This document shows positions 42,721 to 54,420 of a stretch of DNA of 64,000 nucleotides, in pieces. The notes under the pieces were generated by a model. It was not told the DNA's origin. It ran no database searches and saw only the letters and a program-made list of their open reading frames with translations. The DNA comes from Pseudeuparius sepicola (lineage: Eukaryota; Arthropoda; Insecta; Coleoptera; Anthribidae). Both the position numbers and the translations under genes were made by a program. The DNA lies in NCBI GenBank assembly GCA_963920635.1, contig OY987298.1, forward strand, positions 57,453,949 through 57,517,948. The letters are read 5' to 3'. Position 1 is the first letter of the stretch, and the number at the start of each line of letters is the position of its first letter.

Positions 42721-43520
42721 GACAGATCTTAGGTTTTTATTGGAGGAGTGTTGGCTATGTGAAAATTTGAGTTCTGGTTCTTGACTTGCTGAAGTCTTTC
42801 CATGTATCTGCGTTCTTTCAGGGGGTTAATTTTGCTATAAACTTCTCTCGGCCAGAAAGCATCGGTATATACCTCATCTTTGTGCTCTAATGCGAGGCCA
42901 ACTTTAAAGCATTTGTTGTCCTTAGTCTTGTGATAAGTTTGGATTTCTTCTATTATTATGTCGTCTTTTTCATAGTTTTAGTTTCAAGAAAATCTTTTAT
43001 TATGTTTGTGGTGACATGGTCCTTTACTTTGGACAGAAAGGCCCCTATACGCTTTTCCCCAGCCCTGCCTGTGAAACCGCCACCATTACACATGACAGGA
43101 TCGGCATTGCCAAAATGTATGTTCTTTTTCTTCCTGCTAGAAGTCACTTTCTTAAACGAGCCGTCATCTCCAATGTCCTCAATTTCGAGACTATTATCAT
43201 TATTATTATTATTATTTGTTTTCAATCTCCCATCTGGTATTATATCAGCTTGTTTAACAGTTATATGAGCAGCTTGTTTAGCATTTATGTCAATAAGGAG
43301 TTAGTTTTGCTATTTTTTAGTGCTGCTGGGTTGTTTGTGGTTTTTATTAAACTTGGCCCCAGCCTTGTCGCACATGTTATTTTTTGTTGGCTTTTTATTG
43401 GAAGTAACATCTTTTCATATTTATTTTCGAGTTTAGCTATTTTTTCTTGGAGTAGGGAAATGACTAGTTCCTTATCTTTAATTATGATCTCCCTTTCTTG
43501 CAGAAATTTTGCTGCCAAAA
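42721..43520 (-). pseudogene. Non-LTR retrotransposon ORF1 remnants
   Basis: Three minus-strand blocks upstream of the endonuclease remain in different frames. 43518-43285 starts MAAKFLQEREIIIKDKELV and is a coiled coil. 43225-42956 is Asn-rich and then basic (SSRKKKNIHFGN). 42930-42720 includes FKVGLALEHKDEVYTDAFWP, a motif of ORF1 proteins in this group of elements. The function would be RNA binding. The order and strand match the endonuclease-RT pieces. Confidence 0.6.
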
Positions 43521-43839
43521 AATGACTTTTAGGTTATGGAGAGCTTTCAAACTCGGCGTGCGTACCGGATGTCCCTTTCCGGAAGATGTGATGGGAAATT
43601 TAGTTGAAAATTCCATACCTACCTTTTTTGACCAATCATAGGCTCGTTTTTTGCTTCATTGTCATGGCAATTCAAAAAATTTCCGGAAATATTCTCACTT
43701 GCTCTAGGCAGCAGGAGGTGATTACAGCGGAAATTTTTTTGACAAATGTCATTATTATAATGTGACATTGTAACAATTAGATACCCGACAAAAATTCTGA
43801 TAATAATTTCGTTTAGGTAATTTACGTGCAGGTATGGAA

Positions 43840-44900
43840 TTTGGAAAAAAATGGATGACGAAATTTTTTCATGGCTGCCTCGATTTTGATAGAACAAGTG
43901 CAACTTTGCTATCTTTAGAGATAGAAGATCTGGGTTTCTTTTGTTGGGTTGCCAGGGTGAAATGATTGGGAAATGTGAGAAACATTATTTCATGGCCTAC
44001 TCGATTTCGCGGGAAAACACAACTTTTTTATGCATCAAGATAGAAAGACGGGACAAAGTGCGTTAGGTGTAGGAGGTAAACTGACGCTGTGGCGAAAATT
44101 TTTTTCCTTGGCCTACTCAGATCCTTCGGACTTTCTTATTAGTAGAGGTGGAGACTTCTGGTTTTTTTCATCGGCCCCAAATGCCAAGGGGAAAATTATC
44201 GGAAAAAAAAATTCCAAGGCACACGCGATTTTCCCAGAACAGATACAACTTTTTTGTTTGGCGAGATAAAAATTTCGTTTCAGCGGCGATCGAATGGGTG
44301 AGGGAAAGGAAGGAAAACGACATGGAGAAAAATTTCCCCACCTACTTGATTTTAGAGAAAACAACAAAAACTTTTTTATTTTCAGAGATAGAAAAACATG
44401 GAAAAGTGCAATTTCAGTCTCAAGATTTTCCATGTTCCAGTTTTTTTTTGTATCGCCCCCAAATACCAAGGGCAAAATTATCGAGGAATTATTTTTTTCA
44501 CGGCACGCTCAGTTTTCCCAGAACAGATACAACTTTTTTGTTTGCTGAGATAAAAATTTCGTTTCTGCTACGATGGAATGTGTACGGGAAAGGAAGGAAA
44601 CTGATTTTAATGGAAATTTGTTTCCATAGCCTACCTTAATCCTTTCGGAAGTGAATAACTTTCTCGTTAGTAGAGATAGGCTCTTCCGTTTTTTTTTTTG
44701 TATTGGCCCAAATGCCAAGGGGAAAATCATCGAGGAATTATTTTTTCCATGGCACACTTAGTTTTCCCAGAACACATACAACTTTTTTGTTTGGCGAGAT
44801 AAAAATTTCGTTTCTGCTGTGATGGAATGTGTACAGGAAAGGAAGGAAACCGACACGAAAAAAATTTCCCCAGCCTACAAGTGACAGTGGCATTGCAAAA
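43840..44900. repeat. Degenerate tandem array, ~250-285 bp units
   Basis: Three clear units start near 44180, 44466 and 44712 with CCAAGGGGAAAATTATCG. Each also has TTTTCCCAGAACA, TACAACTTTTTTGTTTG and GAGATAAAAATTTCG followed by GGAAAGGAAGGAAA. Weaker units extend left to about 43840. No convincing coding potential. Confidence 0.75.
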
Positions 44901-45059
44901 AGAAATCCGCGTAGACGTTTATATAAGCCTGCCGTGGTTTCAGCGCGGCAACATCTTGGCACCCCTAAGTTGGTGGCGCTCCTAGGTCGGTACTGGTTCC
45001 AAACTCACCCATCTCACAAAATAAAATGTAACTTTTAGCACTTATAAATTACAGAAAAA

Positions 45060-47492
45060 ATTATTTTGTACACTAGTTATCACACCAAATTTCTTTTGAA
45101 TAATTCGAAAAATATCGAAAAGCCTTTTTTTCTTAAATTTCAATGCCTTATATATCGAAAACAAAGCCGTTTATGGGCATATCTTTTATAATAACTAGAA
45201 AATCTTACCTTAAAGTTTGTCTACGTACACATCCCTGCCACTGACTATTTGAGGAAGTTGGTATTATTACATTTTGCAAAATTTCAGCTCAACTGGTTTG
45301 AAGATTTGGCAATATTGGACCCGCACATACTAACTAACATAGCTACTAGCAGGTGAAGTCAAATAAAAGCTATAATAAAAGACCAATAGGTGTTTTGGGT
45401 TTTTAACCTTAGGATGCATAGGGTACAAAAAGTAATTCTACAGTAAAGTGTCTGCTAACTAGTTGAAAAAAAAAAATTCTTTGTCCTTCTTAAGGCTGGA
45501 ATAACTCTGCAGGCGAGGCTTCAATTGAAAATTTTTACATGATGGACCCTCCTTAAAACTACCGGCAGAACACTTCCTCCAAATATTTGCAGATCGTTAC
45601 AGAGCAACCTCTATAAAATTCGTTTTTTAAAAATCAACTTTTACCACCCTTTATCTGAGATAGAGGTGTCTAAATAATAAAAAATAGCAAGAAAAAGGTT
45701 ACATTATTTTATCCCAAAGAATCTGTGGTTAATGGAAGGAAAATTAACCAACTTTTTTAACATCGTGTAAGTATAAATTTGAGAAAGGACATGCGGATGT
45801 TGCCGGTTTTAAAGCACATAACCCTGTTTAATCTCGTAAAATATAAGGTTCAACATTAATATCTCGATTTCCAAATTATGATGTCCTTCAGTGTTTCAGT
45901 TTTCCGCTTGTTCTGTGTGGCCAGATTTTTGGGGCGCCACTGCCGGCATCAGAGAAAAACATCCAGGGGGCAGCCGGCGCCGGCAGCCATTAGTTTATTT
46001 TGCCGGCACTGTTGCCGGCAGCTGAGGCACTGCCAAAAATAAAACATGAAAATTTTTGAGAATTTACACACCACACACACCATTAAATACATGAATTTAT
46101 TATGAGTGTATATGGACAAACTGTAAGGGAAGATATCTTGGCCGATTTAAGACAAAAGTTTTCAACTTTCTTTTCGATATACAGGGTACCTACAGGTCTA
46201 ATGCCGAGCCTAGTGCAGAAAAAATTATTTTGCACATTAGTTATCATTGCACTGCAAACTGAATAGTTATTAAGTACATATACAGGAGAATATCACGACA
46301 CCCCAAAATCCTCATGTACCAAATTTGAACAAAAAATGTGCAAGGAGTTCCATGCTACAGAGTGCCAAAATTGAGCAAAATAGTAATTTTAAAGTCATCT
46401 GGCAAGTCAACTGTGCCATGGAATCCCCTCCAAACAGTTGAATGGTCAACAGGGCCACTCAAAGTTTTGGTGTGCAAAGATCCAATTCAAAATATACAAG
46501 CCTTGTTTATGGAATCCGTAGTTAGCCAATGTGTGACAGAATCATAAGGATACGAGAGCAATATTGGATACAAGCAACAGATGGCGCCAAAAATTAAAGT
46601 GGCCCAGTCATTGTCTACTAATTTTCTACTATTAAAATCTACCAAAAAAACAGCTGGTCAACTTTATTTTTTGCATAATCTGTCCTCTGTACCTACTATA
46701 TTTCTGTCATGTCCATATGTCAGTGTCAGACATTGGCTAACTATAGTACCTATCCATAAACAAGGATACAAGGTGTCTTTCTCTGTGCCATCTCAAAGTA
46801 CTGAATACGTATGATACCTGGTTATTTGTAGTAATTCCTCGTAGAATCTATATGTATTATATAATAATAGTAATCCAATCTGTAGTAATAATTATATTGA
46901 TCTATTTCAACTAACCGTAACAAGAAATACCTAAGGATTGTAAAAGTTAATACATAATACATCGCATAAACCACATACACAGGTAGACTGAAAAACTTGA
47001 TGATAGTAGCATACAAAAAATATAGTAATTGAAAAATCTAGTAATTGACAAATCTTGTAGCAGAAAAATTTCTATTTTTCAAGATCCTCCATTTGTAGCA
47101 AAAAAAAACTTGAAAAGCACTTAAGGGGTAGATTTTTTTTATATAGAGTATTAAGGGTCTAACTTTAAAGGTTAGGGAGTTATTTCCATTTTATTCTAAG
47201 AAAGGACTTCAAAAGGACAGATTACCTTATTAGGGTGTCAAAATGCCAGTGTTTAAGTTATAAAAAATGAAAAGGCATTTCCTTGTTAATTTTTGGTACA
47301 CTGTTCATAGGGATTTTTTTTTCACTTTAAATAATACAATTAATTTGTAAATTTTGAAAGCTGTAGGTGGAGATTTAATTTTTTGAATTTTGAAAGTAGG
47401 TACTATTTTTCTTAAATTTTTTGGATATAGTCTAATATGCAAAATTTTATTATTGTTTCTCATTTTACTATGTATTTTGTAGTTTTTGGAAC
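45060..47492. other. Intronic DNA, no gene
   Basis: AT-rich intron sequence. 45960-46030 has a cluster of GCCGGCA. 46361-46500 is a dispersed repeat shared, inverted, with 57690-57830 (both contain AGCAAAATAG, CATCTGGC and GGTGTGCAAAGATYCAAT). Confidence 0.5.
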
Positions 47493-47524
47493 ACTGAAGA
47501 TGGCTGTATGTCAGCCGAAACGTT
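47493..47524 (+). ncRNA. Hammerhead-like hairpin motif
   Basis: CTGAAGATGGCTG-TATGT-CAGCCGAAACG has the arrangement CUGANGA, a short helix (GGCTG/CAGCC) and GAAAC found in hammerhead ribozyme cores and at ends of some Penelope-like elements. One base is unpaired at the helix base and helices I and III were not found, so self-cleavage is doubtful. It lies about 100 bases before Rpn13 coding exon 2. Confidence 0.25.
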
Positions 47525-47626
47525 GGTGCAAATATAATTTTAATCTGTTCTTTTTATGGACCCAAATCCCAACTACCTTGTACTTTAAAAATCTATATTC
47601 TAATTTTGAATTTGTATTTGTTTCAG

Positions 47627-47722
47627 GACGCATGGTGTATCCTGACAAGCGTAAGGGCTTGTTGTATGTTTACCAGAGTGAAGATTCTTTAATGCACTTT
47701 TGCTGGCAGGACAGAACAACAG
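47627..47722 (+). CDS. Rpn13: Rpn13/ADRM1 coding exon 2
   Basis: Acceptor TTTCAG at 47626 and donor ACAG|GTATGT at 47722. It encodes [18 protein letters not shown] and [14 protein letters not shown], the central strands of the Pru domain. The HFCWxDR segment is part of the known ubiquitin-contact surface in Rpn13 and is conserved. Phase 1 at both ends, so it joins exon 1 (…MNLK-G) and exon 3 without a break. Confidence 0.95.
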
Positions 47723-47777
47723 GTATGTGATGCACTTATTTACATAACACAATTTTTTTTAATTAATATTTCCACAG

Positions 47778-47908
47778 GCGTTGTTGAAGATGACCTAATA
47801 ATTTTTCCCGATGACTGCGAATATGTGAAGGTTCCCCAGTGCACCACTGGAAGAGCCTACTTGCTGAAATTTAAGTCATCTAGTAGAAAGTACTTTTTCT
47901 GGCTTCAG
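47778..47908 (+). CDS. Rpn13: Rpn13/ADRM1 coding exon 3
   Basis: Acceptor TCCACAG at 47777 and donor TTCAG|GTGCG at 47908. It encodes [20 protein letters not shown] and [23 protein letters not shown], the C-terminal half of the Pru domain. The FPDDC loop and the FFWxQ helix start are family hallmarks involved in ubiquitin and Rpn2 binding. The preceding intron is only 55 bases, in contrast with its neighbours. Confidence 0.95.
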
Positions 47909-48135
47909 GTGCGTAAATGAGTATATGTAAAATTATGTAGCAGCAATACACAGCCAATAGTGTCTAGATTTTTTTTGTAGTGTTCTCTAAGTAATCATGG
48001 CTATTATGATTCCTTAAGAGGGCACATAGAAATATACGAGGTGTCCCAGTTGTAAATGTCATAAATAAAACGTTAGTAGAAAATCTCATTTTAAGAAAGA
48101 AAACCATGTAACATATTTTTTAAAATTTAAGGAAA

Positions 48136-49284
48136 CTAGTATGAGAGCTGGCCGCATGATTTCAACTTTCATAAGATTATAGAATAAAATGTTATGTAAA
48201 ATGTAGACAGTATATTTCTTTACTTGAAGCGAGTAGGTTGCCCCAATTAATATGGGCCCGATCATTGTTATTGAAAGAAGTTGTGGTTAATTTTTAGGCA
48301 AATCTACTCTCATATGATTATAGAACAAAATAGGAAAGAAGGCCCATGGAGCAACGATAAAAAAGGGTCCCTTGGTCCATTAGAAATCTGATGGGCGTAT
48401 TTTCAGGCTCCGAAAATTCTCCGCTGTTAAATACGGACCTCGGAGGCGCGAGTTGTGTGCGAAGTCCCGCTATACGGCCAGTGCCATATACTGTTTGATG
48501 CCCAGGAATTTTTTTTTTTTAAATGCGTTCAGGATATCTGACGGTACGGCGAGATGGTCGCAGAACGGGTCAACATATTTAACGAAACTTTTTCAGGTAA
48601 ATTATTTACTGTTTTCAAGTTATTAAGGATTTTCGGCGGAAAAAAGGACCAACACAGGTGGTACGCATCTTTTTTACGTGATTGGCCGGCATTTCCCGTC
48701 ACCAAAAGTCAAAGTCCGTAAACTGTCAGAAATTGTCCTTTTTCGCCGAGCTGCAGCCTTCAGCTAAGTTATTTCGGCTCGGGGCTCTGGGCTCGGAAAT
48801 TTTAAAGCTTCCCTCAAGTCTTCAGGTGAGGTGCAGATGTGTCCGGTGCCCCCGAAAAATAAAAAATATGAGAAAAACACGCAATTTCTAAGAGCGGTTC
48901 CTCAGGATTTCTCGTCAATTTCGCTAATTCTACCCTTTTCTTGAAACTTGAAAATCGGGAGTCGGGAAATTTGGTTAAATATCGGATTTTCGAGGTTTCT
49001 TTCGGTATTGGAGGAAATTTACCACCTCCTTCGATTTTTAGAACGGCACTTTTGGAATTTATCAAAAGACTTTTTCGAAAAAGTAGTGAATATGTTCGTA
49101 AGACGGGTTGTACCTATTAAAAAATTAAAAATTAACCACAACTTTTTTAAATAACAATGATCGGGCCCATATTATCTGAGGCAATCTACTCGCTTCAAGT
49201 AAAGAAATATACTCTCTACATTTTACATAACATCTTATTCTATAATCTTATGAAAGTTGAAATCATGCGACCGGCTCTTGGACT
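48136..49284. mobile_element. TIR element in an Rpn13 intron
   Basis: The ends are inverted repeats of about 170 bases. The left end has GCATGATTTCAACTTTCATA, TTCTTTACTTGAAGCGAGTA and GGGCCCGATCATTGTTATT; the right end has the complements at 49115-49280. The interior includes the third copy of the dispersed family (48725-48925). No transposase is visible. The target duplication was not resolved. Confidence 0.7.
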
Positions 49285-49343
49285 ATTGATTGCAAGTTCC
49301 CAGAAACCATTAAATTGCTACATGTTGTAATTTACTGTTGTAG

Positions 49344-49543
49344 GAGCCACGCGCTGACAAAGATGAAGACAACTGTAAAAGAATCAATGAGCTGTTGAAC
49401 AACCCTTCAGTGGCCGTGCAGTCTTCTCCAAATCCGGAGCAAGACTTGCATTCGCTTCTGAACAACATGTCTCAGTCCCAGCTGCTGCATTTCTTTGGCA
49501 GTGCCAACGTGGGGGGACTGTCGAGCTTGCTGGGAACAATCAG
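49344..49543 (+). CDS. Rpn13: Rpn13/ADRM1 coding exon 4
   Basis: Acceptor TTGTAG at 49343 and donor TCAG|GTAGTT at 49543. It encodes EPRADKDEDNCKRINELLNN, the end of the Pru domain and its C-terminal helix, and then the linker with LHSLLNNMSQSQLLHFFG and GGLSSLLGTIR, which precedes the UCH37-binding DEUBAD domain in this family. It ends in phase 2. The remaining coding part (linker and DEUBAD) was not found up to 64000, so the next intron is at least very long, or the exons escaped me. Confidence 0.93.
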
Positions 49544-50820
49544 GTAGTTGTTTACTGTTTAACATACACTGAACTGAATCTGTGGTCTATAATGTCTATA
49601 GCATATTTTCCTTCCACCACCACCCAACCAGTACTCCTCCCACGAAGTAATGGCTGACTGTGCGAGTCCAATGGTATCTGCGACCGGCGGGGGGGGGGGG
49701 GGGGGGGGGGGATAGTGATATCTGCTGAGATTGCTAGCGTTACAATCTACTGTTATTTTTAAGAAATTGGGAAAGTAGGAAAAATTTAATGAATTTAATT
49801 TACTCAAACGAAAAGCTTGGCTAATGTTCGTAGAGAGTTTTCTGATAGGTTGGGATACTCTAAGGCTCAAAGAGGGGGATTTTTGAGCCTTTCATTAAAA
49901 TGGTATTTTAATAGTTTTTTTCAGAATTATGTCTTATTGATTGATGCAAAACCAATAAAAAATAAATGAACATGAAGTCAAAAAAACTGTGCCTCGATCA
50001 AAAATAGCCACGGTCATACAAGAGTTGGGTTTACACCTAAGATTTATGAAAAATCTCATTCCATTCAGTTGAAGTAAAAAAATCAGACAATTGTTCATCA
50101 ATGCTGACAGTTTCCATGTCAAATTGATAATATAGGATACTTAAGCTATGTTCATACCGTCGCGATTTGCAGTAGCGAAGATTTGCATGATAAAATTGCA
50201 AAAGATGCACTTACTTCATACACCCGTGTTTTATTTTTTATGAAATTTAGAGAATTTTAATCATAATATAACATAACTGAAAATATGCCCAAAAATTTTA
50301 ACTTTTCTTCTCGGGAATATTGTCAGTTTAAGTTGACCAGACTCAAATGGACATCAGATGAGTTTAAAAATCGCTTTAAATTTTGTTTGGCTGAAGTAAG
50401 AAAGCTTTTACCTATTATTATTAATCAGTTTGCATATTGGATATATTTGGCAACTTGCAAATAAACAAATTTGAAAGTGTTTATCTGTGTTCACAGATTT
50501 ATATAGCCTATTGTATGGAAAATTGTTTGTCCGGCATGGGTATATTTGTTAACTTTCCAATGTGGGGGAACACCAAATGCCAAATAGTGATATGTGGCAT
50601 TGGCCGAATACCGAATATTCGGCAAACTAATCGACCGAATATTTAAAAGTTCTGGATCAAATTTATAGTAGGTTTTTCTTATCTACTAGCCATTCGACTA
50701 CATTCCACTTAGCTAAAAATGTCGTGGTGGTTATGAAACATTTATTATAACAAAAAAAATTATTACTTATAACAAATTAATTAGCATTTCATTTACATTA
50801 AATGTTCAAAATAGACCGGG
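49544..50820. other. Intronic or intergenic DNA, no gene
   Basis: It contains an uninterrupted guanine run of about 27 bases at 49684-49711 and AT-rich sequence. No coding sequence is supported. Confidence 0.5.
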
Positions 50821-53222
50821 AGATAGTGACAAATTTTTGGACGTGATTTTACTCAGTATGCCTTTGAAAGGGCATTATGTTGCGTATATTCTCACAATAA
50901 TAAGGTACGAATCAGAGAGTTATCCTGGGTTCTTCATATGGAAAAGTGAGTTTTCATTTATTCGAAAAATATGTGTACCGTTTGCACATGTACAAGTACA
51001 CTTTATATCGAATAAATCGTTTAAGTGATTAAATAACGTTCAATTTAAACTATTCTTGGACATGCGCAAACGGTATGCGATCCTTTTTTCAGGAGTTTCA
51101 TAGCAAGAACTTGCATAATATGGAAGCCTGTTCAGAAACGTGAAAAAATTGATTATTAAAATACAAGTTTACGTGACAATACTAGCCCTTTGGGCCCACG
51201 CCAACTGTATTATATGCCTATGGTTTTCCGAGGAATTTTCTATTTTGAACTTAATGGGCTCGTATACTTCGGACAAAAATATGAATTTTTTTTTATCTAT
51301 CGGTAGAAAATGACAAAAAAATCGACCCGTGTCTTTCACTTTTTTCATATTTGCTTTAGATTTGCTGTAATTTTATAAATAATACTTTCCCGCCAAAGGT
51401 TGTGACGTAGTTGCCCTTCCTTATACAAGTGGTATTTTATAATTTTTACTGGAATTCTGATCTAGTTTGTTGGCATATTATGGTATTATTAAATACCTGA
51501 TGTACCTTTTATTAAAAGAATTTATTATTGTTAATATCTTTCAATATAATTTCAATGCAGATCAGGGTAATGAACAAAAATATTATCATTATATTAATAC
51601 ATTCTATACGACCCCCGTCGCCAGGTAAACGGCCATGGAAGTTTGGCAATACTGCTTATTTACGAGGATTCATTTGACACTCAACGTCTGACGCGTTAGA
51701 ACTTACTTATACAGTTCAAATTTGCACTGCAAGTTTGTGTTATTATTTGAATAGTCTTTTACATATCAAATTGAACTTTTCAAAGTATGGAGCAAGGATT
51801 AGTGAACGCGACATCGGACAATCTGCCATATTACCTATGTGGAATTGGAAATGGTGTGTTCGTTTCTTCTTTTTAGGTTCTGAATATTTGTCATTAACAA
51901 AAAGAAAATGAAAATATCACTTTAGACATGAATTATTATTCAAACTTTACTAAAAAGGTAATCAATTAGGGAAAGAATGAACACAAAATAATTTACAGTT
52001 TATTGAGCAATCATTTACAATACAACTTATTTAACTTAAATATATTTCATAAAATTAAAGGCCTCACACAATAACCATTATGTGATCTAAAAGGTACCTA
52101 TATTAATTGATGATTTACCCTGGAATGTATATTGAGCTTTGCAAATTCTCGAATTCGTCTTATTATCCTCTCTACATGAATTGAAAGGGAAGCAATTCGT
52201 TTGCTTTTTATGCTTTTTATGTAGCACTGAGGCACAACTTCCTTTTTCAAGATAATAATCTTGCTTACCACAGTTTTGAAGAACAGGCAATTCTTAGCAT
52301 CACGCTCAAGCTAAAAAAAAGAAAAATGTATCTTACTATTCTTTTACAGAAATTATTGCAATAAAAGGTGCTCGATTAAAGAGTAAGTAAGAACTTAATA
52401 TTAGTATACACTTTTAATCTCTATATGTAATATAAATTATTAACAGGGGTTATTTTGAGGTTTATTACATTCAGGTAGATGTAGTCTTAAGTAATAACCC
52501 CAAGACAGTAAGTAAGTATTAAAAAAAGAAGTAAAAGTGCTTCAAACTATCTATAACAGATAATATGTACTTACGTTGAAATGGTCTTCGTAACAATATA
52601 AAAACGTTTTCCTCATTGGAAGGCCAACTATTTCCAACCACCGTTTTCGGTGAATTTCGTCGGAGTCGATAAAAACAATTTTCCAGAGTTTCTGCTGGAG
52701 TTTCCACAAGAGTGAACGAACAACCTCCATCACTATTATAACGACGCGCAAACAAGTAAATAACTAAAGATCACTTGCTTATTTTTTGCTAACGCATTGG
52801 GCAAAGGGCTGATAATTTTCGCAGGTAGAAACGTTTTCAGACAACTATTGATAGTTTGACAGCGGTTGTATTTATAAAGGTTAACAGGCCAGGTCAGGTT
52901 ATTTTATTTGATGGAAGACGAAGAGAGGAGAAGGCGACGTTGCCGGTTCTTAAATTATTGCTAACTACGTCATAGGCATTTCATTATGTATTCAACTCAA
53001 TTTTGCAACTAAACTACCGGGAAAAAAATTTTTTCTTTAGCGTTTCCGGACGTTTAAAGGCGATATCTATCCATTGCAAAAATAAAAAAAAATTGGTATA
53101 CGAGCCCATTATAAAACACATGGCAGCCTGACTAAAATCATATCAAGACGCATATTAACGCAACGTAATGCCCTTTGAAAGGCATACTGAGTAAAATCAC
53201 GTCTAAGAATCTGTCACTGTCT
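50821..53222 (-). mobile_element. TIR DNA transposon with THAP-DDE remnant
   Basis: Inverted repeats of about 60 bases contain GACGTGATTTTACTCAGTAT and GGGCATTAYGTTGCGT (50836-50890, and inverted at 53158-53210). A second inverted pair, AATGGGCTCGTATAC, lies inside (51249 and 53099). The element is 2.4 kb and carries a minus-strand gene with a THAP domain and a transposase tail. I could not find a clean target duplication. It is non-autonomous, as the DDE core is absent. Confidence 0.7.
52103..52755 (-). pseudogene. THAP domain fused to the C-terminal tail of a DDE transposase
   Basis: Exon 1 (about 52755-52573) carries, after one frame change, SDEIHRKRWLEIVGLP and TFLYCYEDHFN, typical of THAP domains, and ends at donor GTAAGT. 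An acceptor TTTTTAG at about 52313 opens LERDAKNCLFFK and IIILKKEVVPQC, completing the THAP domain with its V-P motif. The frame then runs straight into KRIASLSIHVERIIRRIREF, the C-terminal signature of DDE_Tnp_4 (Harbinger-like) transposases, and stops at about 52104. The catalytic domain between them is missing, as after an internal deletion. A product, if made, could bind transposon ends without cutting. Acts like a repressor only by inference. Confidence 0.65.
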
Positions 53223-53699
53223 AAAATGGTTTGCATTATTCTTTACACATAACCTATTCAATTCAATTGAATTCTTTGGTTCTTGGGGTGGGCTACAAGG
53301 CCATTCACCCTATTCCGGTGATTGCATCACCCTTCTGCTTCCTGAAGGTACTACTCTGGCTTTTGCCATTTCCCCCAAATTGACCGAACTTCTTTTTTTT
53401 CCTTGTGTGCTCACTGTATATCTTCTTTGTTTCTTAGTTGTCTTCTTATTCGTTTGATTTAAAAAAGCATGTTAAATAGACAAAACAGCATAGGATTTAA
53501 ACTCTTCTCGCTCCCGGACACCAAAGGAGCATTACACCACCCAAAAGGTGCCACGGATGATAGTAAGATAACCCAGGGGAATTTTTCAAAAAAAGGCATT
53601 CTTGATAAAAAAAAAGTCTGTTTGTTCTTAAAATAAGATTAGCATGGGAAAAGTTAAGATTACTTATACTGGGTGACCAGAAAATTGAAGAAACGTAGA

Positions 53700-54420
53700 T
53701 TAGCATGAGAGTAAACTATCTCTACTTGTAGAGATATTGAAAAAACTTATAAAGAAAATTTGTCTGAACTTGGGACATTACTCAGCTTGAATAGTTCTTT
53801 ATATAGTTGTGGTCTAAAGTACAATGGGCATTCAAATAAAATATGTTCCAAAGTACCCTGCTCACCGGAGTGACAGTTTTCTCATATGCCGTTTTGTGTA
53901 GATGGTATGGGGTCAGGCAGTGTCCAGCGTGCATTCTTATAATTCTGATGTCGTGTCTTGTGTTCTTAAATTGACGATCATTGTACCAGGGTTTTTGTGA
54001 GAAATACCTGGTTACACAAGAATATGTACTATTCTTCTTTGAATTTGTTAAAAATGTTTTTTTTTATGATAGGTAAAAAGTCTGTACCTTCTACCACAGC
54101 TTACCCTAGGTAAGCTGTGCTTCTACTTTGTATTCTAAGGGATATTAAGGTTCCTGCCAATGTTCGCTAACTTGTCAGCTATTACATTACCTGTAATACC
54201 GCAATGACTTTGAATCTATGCTAGTCTGATGTCCATTCCTTGTTCTTCCATTGTTAAAATTGCAGCCTATGTATTTACTGCTATGCTGTGTGTACAATTT
54301 AGGTCCGCATTATTTATCTTTTCTATGTCACTCTTTGAATCAGTGCATATTTCTGCGTTTTTAATCCTTTTTCAAATTTCTTTTGTATATTTGTTTCAGA
54401 AAAACACTTCCATGATATAA
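53700..54420 (-). pseudogene. Non-LTR retrotransposon RNase H remnant
   Basis: Minus-strand blocks in shifting frames, in order: AEICTDSKSDIEKI (RNase H with a catalytic aspartate), IQSHCGITGNVIADKLANIG (the HCGI.GN..AD.LA motif), RIIRMHAGHCLTPYHLHK and then HSGEQGTLEHILFECPLYF. This is the C-terminal part of R1/jockey-type elements. It is too broken to be coding. Confidence 0.7.

Larger units (their letters stand above)
39756..47626 (+). other. Rpn13 intron, 7.9 kb, filled with repeats
   Basis: GT..AG intron between coding exons 1 and 2. It holds half a MULE-like MITE, a dispersed repeat, a broken non-LTR element on the opposite strand, and a tandem array. 45060-47492 shows no gene. Confidence 0.85.

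Noticed and set aside
42930..43525. 112- and 169-codon plus-strand frames
   Set aside because: They are antisense to the non-LTR ORF1 and endonuclease remnants and rich in Phe/Ile/Leu, as expected for the complement of Lys/Asn-rich coding.
49684..49711. Long guanine run (and cytosine run at 22739)
   Set aside because: Could form G-quadruplexes, but homopolymer length is often an assembly artefact and there is no gene context.
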